A DNA stretch of 64,000 nt from Ceratobasidium sp. AG-K (taxonomy: Eukaryota; Basidiomycota; Agaricomycetes; Cantharellales; Ceratobasidiaceae): the NCBI GenBank assembly GCA_037039685.1, contig JAWNGF010000002.1:620001-684000 (forward strand), given 5' to 3'. The position numbers and the translations under genes are program-made. This document shows positions 45,699-55,133 of this stretch, piece by piece (positions within the stretch are counted from its first letter, which is position 1; each line of letters starts with the position of its first letter). The notes beneath the pieces are model-generated. The model was given only the letters and a program-made list of their open reading frames with translations, was not told where the DNA came from and did not search any database.

Positions 45699-47699
45699 AT
45701 GTCTATTCAAGAAGATGGAGGGTCACGCCCCTCATCTGTGATATCAACAAGAAGAGGACCTAGTCGGGCAGCGAGGCCCACAGGATCACTGAATGAGCAG
45801 GATATTGCACAAACTCAAGCGGGAGGTCCTGCCCGATCACGCCCCCAAAGTCAAACATCAATGCCGGGAGCTTTCGGCATTCCTGACATGACAACAGTAC
45901 AGGAGGAAGAACCCACTATCACAAATAGAGAACCAGGAGATCTCACAAATGACCCTACTCCGGCAGTAATTCGTATTCCAACTGCAACTCCAGGGCCATC
46001 ACGTCCCTTATGGCCGTTAGGAAACAGAAGACAGTTCTTTTCTCCCCAACCCGAAGCTCATGGGGGTGTATTGCTTGTTCCTATTAGACCTCCCCCCACA
46101 CCACACGTTCCCAATGTTCCTACAGTTCCTCAAATTGGAGGAACCATCACCAACACAGGTCCAATCCCAGTGGCTTCCCAGCCAGTCACACCGGTGATTC
46201 CAGCACCACCATATATTCCACAGGGTTACTCCGAGCAATCAGGCCCGGTACAACAAGGCGCCGGAGATCCAGGGAGCTCAAGTTCAAGTTCCAGTTCTAG
46301 CGGCAGGACTGTAATCAGCAATTTAGATGACCTAGATGACCTTCTAGAAGGAAGACACAACGCTACCCTTAGGGTTATAGACGGAATGAGGGTCACCGTA
46401 GATCGAAGGCTTAGTGGCCTAGAACAAGCCACACAGGTTCTAGCAAACAACCAACAAATCTTCAACGACTCCATCAACACCCTACAAGGAACCTTGACAG
46501 ACATTCTGAACTCGGCAAGAAATGGTGAACATAATTCCTTCTTAGTCGGTCAAGACGTAACCCGCCTTTGAAATGAAGTTACCAACACCCAAGGACTAGT
46601 AAATAACGTACGCGAAGAACTCAACACTACCAGACAAGCACAACTCGAATGGAATGAGGCAGTAACTCAAGGACTAGAAACCTTACGACAAGAGGGAGCC
46701 TCCTTCACTACCAAAATTACGGAAGTACAGCAAGCCATCAACAATATGCGAGAAGAAATGGACGAAGCATCCCTGCACGGAGTCACCTCTAGGCGATCAA
46801 ATTCTCCACCTCATCCAGACGCGGAGTCTACCAGGATTGACGAATTAGAATTAAGAATCCAACGGCTGACCGAAAACCCAAACACCGGTAGTGGACCACG
46901 TCGTCCAAAAGTAACTCGTCCAGAAGCCTTTGTTGGAAAGAAAGGGGAAGGTGCCGAAATGTTCATCACACAAATGGAAAGCTACTTTCTACGCCTAGGC
47001 GACCAATACACTTCCAGCGAAGAAAGGATCCGCGAAGCCCTAGCAAACTTCAAATCCGAGAACAAAGCTGCCACTCACTGGGCACAAGTACTCTTACGAT
47101 CACTCAACCAAGGGGAAAATAACCAAAACCTTGCCTCATGGGAAAATTTCAAGGCACACTTCATGGAGCAGTTCAGCGACCCCAACAAAAAAGCTAAAGC
47201 CGAATCAGATATCCGAAAGTGCAAGCAGAACAACTTTGTAGCAAACTATGCCTCGGAGTTCCGATATCTCCTGGTAGACGTAAATTGGGGACAAGAAGCT
47301 CTGATCAACCAGTTCAAGGAAGGGTTGAAGTCAGAAGTCAAGACTGAACTAGCTCGCTTCGAACTAACCCTGATCAATGAAGATGGAACAGAACGAGAAC
47401 TTTCCCTTGACCGGTGGATCTCAATCGCAATCTCTATAGACCAGAAATTGCAACAAATCAAGACCTCGACAGGGAAGAAGCCCGCCCAAGCAACCGCTAG
47501 CGGACAAACCTCTACAAAACGGCTTCCTGACGAAGTATACAAAGCAAGGATAGCAAGCAACCGCTGCTTGAAGTGCGGACAGGAAGGACACCGGTCATTC
47601 AAATGCCTGTCCAAGGAATGGATAACGACGGAACCCAGCGTTAAAGGAAGGGAGGCAACAATTGTGGAAGACTCAGGAAAAGAAGGGGTCTCCCTCTAA
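45699..47699 (+). pseudogene. Alpha gag, one nonsense codon
   Basis: Same 666-codon frame as beta gag, starting MSIQEDGGSRPSS. At 46,569-46,571 the reading LR(N) of beta becomes TGA (CGA to TGA at a CpG). The rest stays open to the CCHC knuckle CLKCGQEGHRSFKC and the stop. The frameshift heptamer is changed to AGGAAAA (47,675-47,681). Confidence 0.9.
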
Positions 47700-47701
47700 C
47701 T

Positions 47702-50700
47702 GTGTGTGGAGAGACCAACAAACCGGCAACGGAAACAATGTACTTTAGAGCAACAAATGAGTCAACCATTGTTTATGCAAACGTTGCCGGAATCACAGAA
47801 CCTATCCCAACCCTCATCGATTCTGGAGCATCAAAGAACTTCTTGGACATCTCTTGGGCTCGATCCAACAACATCCCACTCATGGAACTTTCCACTCCGA
47901 GAAAAGTAATCGGTATCCAGGGAAAGGAACTCTCTCACCAAATACGCTTCAAAGCTAAGCTGGAACTAGACGTGGAAGGAAGAACCTTTAAACAAACCTT
48001 CTTTGCTATGCCTACTGGGGAAACTAAACTTATCCTAGGACTAGAATGGTTAGAAGAAGCAAACCCGGTTATCGATTGGAGAACGAAGCACATATCATGG
48101 CAGCCAGAACCCATCCAAGCAAGAACAGCCTCAATAGACGACCTACCCGAAGAATTCAAGGAATTTGCCGATGTCTTCAGTGAAGAGAAATTCAAAAGAA
48201 TCCCAGATCATCGACCATACGACTGCGCCATTGATTTCAAGGAAGGAGCTGAACTTCCAAAACCGGCCAGACCAATCCCACTCTCTCCAGCAGAATCAAT
48301 TGCACTAAGAGAATACCTGGATGAAGAAATTGCAGCGGGAAAGATTTGACCAAGCAAATCACCCATTGCATCACCTTGTTTCTTTGTTAAAAAACCCATC
48401 GATCCAAAAAATCCAGGAGCAGTTTGCCAGCTACGACTTGTTCAAGACCTCAGAGGAGTAAACGCCATTACAAAGGACAACAGATTCCCAATGCCCCTAA
48501 TGGAAGACCTCCTGGATAAAATCAAGGACGCAAAAATTTTCTCCAAGATTGATCTACGCATGGGTTTCAACAATATCAGAATTAGGGAAGGCGACGAATG
48601 GAAGACAGCTTTCAGAACAAAAGAAGGACTCTTCGAATACGTCGTCATGCCTTTTGGACTAAAGAACGCGCCCGCCATCTTCCAAAGATATATGAATCAC
48701 ATTTTCCATGATCTTATCGACGTATGTGTCATTGTATACATTGACAACATCCTGGTCTTCTCCAAGGACAGAAGCCAACATACCGTGGATGTCAGAAGAG
48801 TACTAAAGATCTTACTGGAGGAAAATCTTTTCGCAAAGCTTCCAAAATGCGAATTCTTTGTCACCAAATTAACGTATACTGGACTTGGAATCAGCGATAC
48901 GGGTATCTCAATGGAGGAAGAAAAGGTCAAGGCAATAAAGGAGTGGAAGGAACCAAAAACAGTCAAGCAAGTCCAAGCATTCCTAGGATTCGCGAACTTC
49001 TACCAAAGATTCGTACCGAATTTCAGCCGATTAGCAAAACCCCTGACAACCTTAACAAGAAAGGAGAACAAGTGGGAATGGGGAAACGATCAGCAGGAAG
49101 CGTTTGAAGCCTTAAAAATGGAAATCAGCAAGGAACCCACTCTACGCCATCCGGACCCTGACAAACCCTTCTTCTTGGAAACAGACGCAAGTGGAGTAGC
49201 AATGGGAGCAATCCTGTCGCAAAGGCAAGATGATGGCTACCTACACCCTATTGCTTTCCTTTCAAAATCTTTCAACGAGGCCCAGCTCAACTACGACGTC
49301 CACGATAAGGAACTCATGGCAATCATTGAAGCCTTAACACATTGGAGACTATACCTAGAAGGAACAAAAGACCCTATCACCATCTACACCAATCATAGGA
49401 ACCTACAGTTCTGGAAGGAAGCAAGAACCTTCAACCGTCAACACGCAAGATGGCATCAATTGCTTGCTTCCTATAACTTTGATATCATATACCGCCCTGG
49501 AATCCTGTCTTCTAAACCGGACCTATTGTCTAGACGATCCGACCATGAAGATACTCCCACGCCTGAACAAGTTATGATATCTGTCGAAAGGTTCAAAGGA
49601 TTTATGGGACAGATAAACACAAACATCATAGAGTCTATCAGGGAGGCTCAGGAAACAGATGAAGGATTGGCACAAATCAAAGAAATCTGCAAATTGAGGG
49701 AAACGTTACCAAAAACCCTACAACACAGCGCGAAAGATTATGATTTCAAGGAGGGACTATTATGGTTCAAGGGAAGGATCTACGTGCCAGAAGATAAGGA
49801 ATCCAGACTGGCCATCATGCAAATTCATCACGACTCAAAAATTGCAGGACATCAAGGACAGGCTAGAACACTGGAACTAATATCAAGAAGATACTTCTGG
49901 CCAGGAATGAAGCAAAGCATAAACAGATACGTGGAATCATGCGAGACCTGCCAACGGACAAAGGGATCAAAGTCAATAGTCCCAATCAAACCTCTGGAGA
50001 TTCCAAAAGGACCATGGGAAGACATAGCGTTCGACTTTGTAGTAAAGTTACCAAAATCCAGGGGATCAGATAGCATCTTAGTAGTGGTGGACCAATTCTC
50101 AAGAATGGCGCACTTCATACCCTGCAAAGAATCTCACACGGCAAGCGACCTTGCAAATCTTTTCATCACAAATGTTTGGAAACTACACGGTTTTCCAAAG
50201 AGCACGATTTCAGACCGAGGGACTACTTTCAATTCCAAACTTATGAAAGCCATTTATGAGAAAATTGGAACTAGCCCAGGTTTCAGTACGGCCTACCACC
50301 CCCAAACAGATGGAATAACGGAAAGAATCAATCAATGGATGGAAGGCTGGCTACGATCATTCGTCAACTACTGGCAGGATGATTGGGCAGACTTGTTACC
50401 AATTGCGGAATTCAGCTATAATCTACAGAAGCACCGCATAACGGGTAGTTCTCCCTTTGAGATTGTCTACGGAAGGGAACCACTGTGGAACATCTCTACA
50501 GAAGAATCAGCGGTTCCAGAAGCAAACAACATCACAGGAAAATGGCGTAAAATCCGGGACGAAGCAATTGCGTCAATGGAAACCCAAAGGCTCCCAGAAG
50601 AAGTGCCGAAGAACGAGTACCAAGAAGGAGATCTAGTTTGGCTGCTAGGAAAGAACATTCAAACGAAAAGACCATCAAAGAAACTGGATAACAAAAAGCA

Positions 50701-51616
50701 CGGGCCATTTGTTGTGAAGCGACAGATAGGGTCACACGCTTATGAGCTTGATTTGCCGGCAACAATGAGGGTGCACCCTGTTTTCCACATTGATCTGCTC
50801 AGCCCTTACAAGGGAGACACTGAATTCAGCCGTAACCAACCCCAACCACCGCCAATCATAACAGAGGAAGGAGAAGAAGAATACAAAGTAGAGAAGATTT
50901 TTGACTGGAAAGAGACAAAGGACGGTCTTTTTTACAGGGTCAGATGGAAGGGTTATGGAAGTGAAGAAGACACAGAACAAAGGGCGGAAGATTTTGGTCA
51001 CCTTTCAAAGATCATCAAAGACCTTCTACGCCGACACCCCGAGGCTCCCACGCCATCTAACTACACTCCAGGGAAGATAAAAGGCAGAGGGGGTGAAGCC
51101 AGTAGTGTCACTTGCAAAACTTGCTACTACTCCCAAAAACACTCCCAACTCCACACTTTAAATCTTTCTTGCCCTCTGCAATGCCTGCCGTATCCCGCTC
51201 CACCATTGCCAACAACCTCACCCGCGTCCTCGAGGGACCTGCCTTTGCCACGGCAAGGATCCTTGACTCCGGAGCCGCCCTGTACGTCTTCAAAAGGTCG
51301 CAACAAGGCTCGGGGAGAATGCATTTCAGAGCCTCGGACGACATCCTCCACTCAGACCTGGGGGAATTCCAGTGGGTCGGGAAGAAATGGCCGACACGAA
51401 TGCAGCTCCTGCGAAAGGACATATTCGTCTGCCGAGGATGCGCTGCATTCCAGGTCTCGGAGGTCGTTCTCCTCTCCACCCACATGCTCGGAGTGGTTGA
51501 ATGGGGACAAGAAGGGGCGTACTCGAGCGAATGGGTACCAGGTTACGACGGAAGGCAGCCAACGCTCCGACCTAGATGGAACGATGCCTGGGACGCCAAC
51601 TACGAGAAGGACCTGA
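47702..51616 (+). pseudogene. Alpha pol, nonsense codon and altered RT active site
   Basis: Protease (LIDSGASKNFLD), reverse transcriptase, RNase H (ETDASGVAMGAILSQ), integrase (CETCQR, SDRGTTFNS, TAYHPQTDGITERI) and a chromodomain-like end follow in order. At 48,347-48,349 a TGA replaces an Arg codon (CGA in beta). The RT box reads YIDN instead of YIDD because codon 48,746-48,748 is AAC (GAC in beta), removing a metal-binding aspartate. Both changes lie at CpG sites. The frame stays open past the chromodomain to 51,616 over ORF3. Confidence 0.9.
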
Positions 51617-51945
51617 GCGACTGGAGGATGGAGCGAGGCAGATACCAGAAGGAGAAGATCGAATGGGAGCCTTACTGGTGGAAGAAGGAGGAGACTGACG
51701 TGTCGGCATGGAAGGAGGCAGAGCCCGATGTGCGACAGTGGGACGAGGAGTTTGTGGAAGCCCAGAAGAGGGTTTTGGACTGGTCAAAAGCGGATTGGAC
51801 GAAGGAGGAGACTTGGGAAGAATGGGAGAAGTTCTCGGACGAACCGGGAAATACCGTCTTCAATCCCATCGATCTGACCTTGGAGGACAAAGAGGGGTTG
51901 GAGGAGTTTATGCTAAGGAAGGAAAAGGACTGTGCAGTGCAGTAG
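51181..51945 (+). CDS. Alpha ORF3, Trp-rich accessory protein of 254 aa
   Basis: The ATG opens MPAVSRSTIANNLTRVLEG and the frame ends just before the polypurine tract. It overlaps the open tail of pol in another frame. Visible features: CRGCAAFQ in the middle, then EWVPGYDGRQPTLRPRWN, and a highly charged C-terminal half with tryptophans about every 8-15 residues. There is no signal peptide or membrane segment, so it is not an envelope-like protein. It is not a known gypsy domain to me. All three family-1 elements carry it; the alpha copy is the longest open one. Confidence 0.65.
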   Translation: MPAVSRSTIANNLTRVLEGPAFATARILDSGAALYVFKRSQQGSGRMHFRASDDILHSDLGEFQWVGKKWPTRMQLLRKDIFVCRGCAAFQVSEVVLLSTHMLGVVEWGQEGAYSSEWVPGYDGRQPTLRPRWNDAWDANYEKDLSDWRMERGRYQKEKIEWEPYWWKKEETDVSAWKEAEPDVRQWDEEFVEAQKRVLDWSKADWTKEETWEEWEKFSDEPGNTVFNPIDLTLEDKEGLEEFMLRKEKDCAVQ

Positions 51946-51974
51946 GTCCGTTTAGGTCCCCCAAACGGACTCTT

Positions 51975-51983
51975 AGGGGGGAG
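51975..51983 (+). other. Polypurine tract, alpha
   Basis: AGGGGGGAG, 3 nt before the 3' LTR; the expected plus-strand primer. The matching tract of gamma is AGGAGGGGG at 58,531-58,539. Confidence 0.7.
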
Positions 51984-51986
51984 TAA

Positions 51987-52012
51987 TGTCGTGAGCTAGC
52001 TCACTCCATCGG
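51987..52012 (+). repeat. Alpha 3' LTR, first 26 bp
   Basis: TGTCGTGAGCTAGCTCACTC and the next 6 bp, ending in ATCGG, the duplication created by gamma. Confidence 0.9.
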
Positions 52013-52427
52013 TGTCATGAGCTGACTAAGCTCAGACATTTTATTCTGATTTTATATCTTTTTTTCCGAACACTTTCCTTTTTTGGTACAATTGTCCTCT
52101 GGCGCTTAACTTGTGTCATGTGATGTATTTGTCTTTTCATTTGATATTGGTGATGCTTCCGGAACTTCCAGAATGTCGAGTCATGTCTCTTATCTCGCTT
52201 ATCATCGGTTGTACTCGGCTTTCCCACACTGATAGATGATGACGTGGCACTGATCCCTCATGTATATAAACCCAGAGGTCAAGCCAGTTAACGACAAGGC
52301 TTGACCTCTTCTCCACTAGGACTTGCCTAATTCAATCCCCTTACTTATCACTACTCCTTGGGTTCAAAGACTTGTCTAAGTTGAACCCCTTAACCCTATA
52401 TATACCTAATTGACCCAAGTCGGGACA
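52013..52427 (+). repeat. Gamma 5' LTR with promoter
   Basis: Starts TGTCATGAGC and ends AAGTCGGGACA. It has TATATAAA at 52,263-52,270, a TGACGTGG site about 30 bp before it, and a perfect 12-bp inverted repeat (AGAGGTCAAGCC at 52,274-52,285 / GGCTTGACCTCT at 52,298-52,309) around the predicted RNA start. Confidence 0.92.
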
Positions 52428-52429
52428 TT

Positions 52430-52441
52430 AGGTCAAGCCTT
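52430..52441 (+). other. Primer-binding site complementary to own RNA 5' end (gamma)
   Basis: AGGTCAAGCCTT, 2 nt after the LTR, is the exact complement of AAGGCTTGACCT at 52,296-52,307, 33 bp after the TATA start. Same spacing rules as in family 1. Confidence 0.7.
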
Positions 52442-52909
52442 CTAAGCATCGGCCATAAGCCCCTGCTCTTCCACCAAGTAGATAGAACGTACACGGGAAA
52501 ACGGGCATAGTACAACGAACGAAGAGCTATACTTGATATAGACCAGTAGTTCCACGTCGCTATACGCTGTCAGTGAACCCAATCGTTATCCTCTTTCGGG
52601 TCATAGCGGCTTTAGTCAGCTAAATACATCCTTACTCTGTTATACACTGTCGCTATCACGCCCGCCCAAGGCTGTTGATAACTGATAAGATCAGATAAGG
52701 AGTATATAAAGCAAAAGCTTAGCGTCTAGCACCCTTCACATCCAAATCAACATCTCGAGGAAGCCAGATCCTCTCAAGCAAAAACTGGAAAGTGGTCGGA
52801 GCACCACCCAAGTTAACACTCTCATCCATCAAGAACCACATCAACTTGTCGTTTCCATCAGTACGCACTAAAAAGGAACTAATTAGTAACTAACTAATTA
52901 ACCTTAAAA

Positions 52910-53721
52910 GTGTTCCCCGCATTTTTTAGCCTCTGCGAAGCAGTCTTTAGACTAAAGGACTTCGTACTTGATCTAGACACCAAAGTCGACGAATTAAACA
53001 GTCGAATTGAAGTGCTAGAAGAAGATCAAGTTGAACAAGCAGAGGATTTAAGGGTCGAACGTACCAGAAACGACGAAAACTACAATCAACTCGAAGCCGA
53101 TTATCAATCCCTCCATTCAAGGCTCGAGTTCATCGAAATTAACCTTGACAATACAAACAAGCAACAAGCCGATCAAGATCGTGTCCAAAGCATAAATTTG
53201 GCGGACACTAATATCGAAGTCGAGCGATTGCAAGAACAAACCCGTGTCTTGATCGAAAACTGCGACCAACTTATAAAAATCCAAGAAAAACACACTCGAA
53301 AGGTCGAAAATCTCATCAGCAACAACAAACGTCAGTGGCGCACTATCGAAACCCTTAAAGACAAAATCAAGGGCAAATACTGTCATCTCGCAGCAGAAGT
53401 GCGTATTCCTATTAACCAGGATTACCGCCTTCTAAATCACCTTAATTCTATCGCACCCAATCCTTTTCAGTGGGACCAAGACCTCGACTCACACAGGAAC
53501 AACACAGGGAACAACTTAGACTAGAGTCCCTAAAACTCTTTATTGAAGACGTTCATCGTAACTACATATACGAACAGTACGACGAACTAGGAGTTATCAA
53601 CGCGTTGTTTCTGGAGGACGAAAACCTTGAACTGATATTTTTGAGGAGTTTGCGCATTATTAAAGATAGAAGGGTTCGGAGAAGAATTCGTAACATTTTG
53701 TACGGCCTTGGATCTCAATAA
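52910..53721 (+). other. ATG-less coiled-coil reading frames in gamma's leader
   Basis: A 204-codon frame (52,910-53,524) has strong heptad character (for example VDELNSRIEVLEEDQVEQAE) but no Met codon. A second frame (53,470-53,721, 83 codons, -1 relative to the first) continues with a basic end (KDRRVRRRIRNILYG), also without Met. It stops 24 nt before gag in gag's own frame. Acceptor-like TTTTTTAG and CCTTTTCAG occur at 52,923-52,930 and 53,462-53,470. Whether it is translated (non-AUG start, splicing) or is a relic is open. Confidence 0.5.
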
Positions 53722-53745
53722 ATCTACCTTTTTCCCCACTCCAAT

Positions 53746-55098
53746 ATGTCGAGAGCCCCATCACCCGGTCAAGGGGGATTTACCCAAATTTCAGCAACAT
53801 CTGGACCCGATGTAGTTGCACAGGCAATCAATGCCTTAATAGACAAAGTGCGAAAAATTAACGGTCACATTAATGCCTTAAATGGCATCACCTCTACCCT
53901 AGAATTGGGAATCGACAATAACATTGCAGATATTCATGCAATTCAAAATCAAACCGCACAAATTGCACCCCTTCACCAATTAATGAATGCGGTATCTCAA
54001 TCACTTGCAAACATGGGTGCAACACCCTCTACCACCGCGTCAACAACCACCCCAGGATACAAACTCAAGATGCATCCCCCAGAGGAATTCTCTGGAGATG
54101 TAGATAAGTTCGATGAGTTTAAGTCGCAATGTACTCTGTACATAAACCACACATCCCCACAAGCAACCACAGAACAAAAAATCACTTATATCATGGGCTA
54201 TTGCAAGGGGCCTGCCTATGTATGGATGCAACCTGGAATTGATGTGGACACGGCAAGGAGGGGAACAACAACTTGGCTACACGACATGGATGAATTCTGG
54301 AACGAAATGCAAGCTAGGTTCGGCGATGTTCACAAAATCGACCGATATAGACAATTATACAAGAAGTTGATCCAGAAGAACTCTGTCCAAGATTATCTAC
54401 GAGACTTTGTCACTTATTCATCGGTACTTGGGTACACTGATCGAGTACTTCGTGATGATTTCTATGACGGTCTTAAGGATGAAATCAAGATGGCCATGGT
54501 GTCACAAAACTTTAAACCCCACGAAGCAACAAGAACATTCAATCAAGTTCGCGAAAGAGCCCTGGAAATTGACTCTACAATGAATGCCATTAATGCACCA
54601 AAGAAGTCGCAAGGCCCACAAACCAGTACCTCCAAACAAACCAGTGCCAAGACAACCTCAAGCGTTGCAAACACCTCACTAGGTCAAAGATTCAACGTAA
54701 ACGACCGTGTCTTTATGTCAAAGCCTACAGGGGGAGTGCAATACGGCAAAATCTCAAACATTACCAGAAACGCCAAGGGTCGCCCAGTACCACAGATCTC
54801 CTGGGACGATGGGACAAAAGGAAATGTTCCTTTTGGAGCAATTCAAAAGGACACTCGAACCAGTACCTTCAACGCTCCAATTATTCAAACACCCAAATCG
54901 TCCACTCCTGCTAAAGACCCCAACGCAATGGATCTGGATGGGAAAGGAAAAGGACCAATGATTTGCTTCACCTGCGGTGGCAAGGGACACTCAGCAAGAG
55001 TCTGTCCTTCTAAAAACACAGCCTCAGGGTTTGAAGCTCAGATTGAAGAAATCTCTTCAGACATCGAATCGGGAAAAGACGTCACCGAGGCTTATTAA
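53746..55098 (+). CDS. Gamma gag, 450 aa
   Basis: Role: capsid/nucleocapsid of the element. The start (MSRAPSPGQGGFTQ) is the first ATG after the LTR. A retrotransposon gag core follows (KLKMHPPEEFSGDVDKFDEF, YRQLYKKLIQKNSVQDYLRD). About residues 314-366 form a Tudor/SH3-like stretch (FNVNDRVFMSKPTGG, QISWDDGTKGNVPFGAIQ). A CCHC knuckle CFTCGGKGHSARVC lies at about 407-420. The heptamer GGGAAAA lies 18 nt upstream of the stop codon. Confidence 0.92.
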   Translation: MSRAPSPGQGGFTQISATSGPDVVAQAINALIDKVRKINGHINALNGITSTLELGIDNNIADIHAIQNQTAQIAPLHQLMNAVSQSLANMGATPSTTASTTTPGYKLKMHPPEEFSGDVDKFDEFKSQCTLYINHTSPQATTEQKITYIMGYCKGPAYVWMQPGIDVDTARRGTTTWLHDMDEFWNEMQARFGDVHKIDRYRQLYKKLIQKNSVQDYLRDFVTYSSVLGYTDRVLRDDFYDGLKDEIKMAMVSQNFKPHEATRTFNQVRERALEIDSTMNAINAPKKSQGPQTSTSKQTSAKTTSSVANTSLGQRFNVNDRVFMSKPTGGVQYGKISNITRNAKGRPVPQISWDDGTKGNVPFGAIQKDTRTSTFNAPIIQTPKSSTPAKDPNAMDLDGKGKGPMICFTCGGKGHSARVCPSKNTASGFEAQIEEISSDIESGKDVTEAY

Positions 55099-55117
55099 GG
55101 AGCCAAGTACTCGGTGA
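55071..55117 (+). promoter_or_regulatory. Predicted -1 ribosomal frameshift signal, gamma gag-pol
   Basis: Slippery heptamer G GGA AAA (55,071-55,077) is correctly phased with gag codons. It is followed 4 nt later by a perfect 8-bp stem TCACCGAG (55,082-55,089) / CTCGGTGA (55,110-55,117) whose loop holds the gag stop. A -1 slip enters the pol frame, which is open through to the pol coding region. Confidence 0.7.
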
Positions 55118-55133
55118 TATATTAGCTAGTAAT

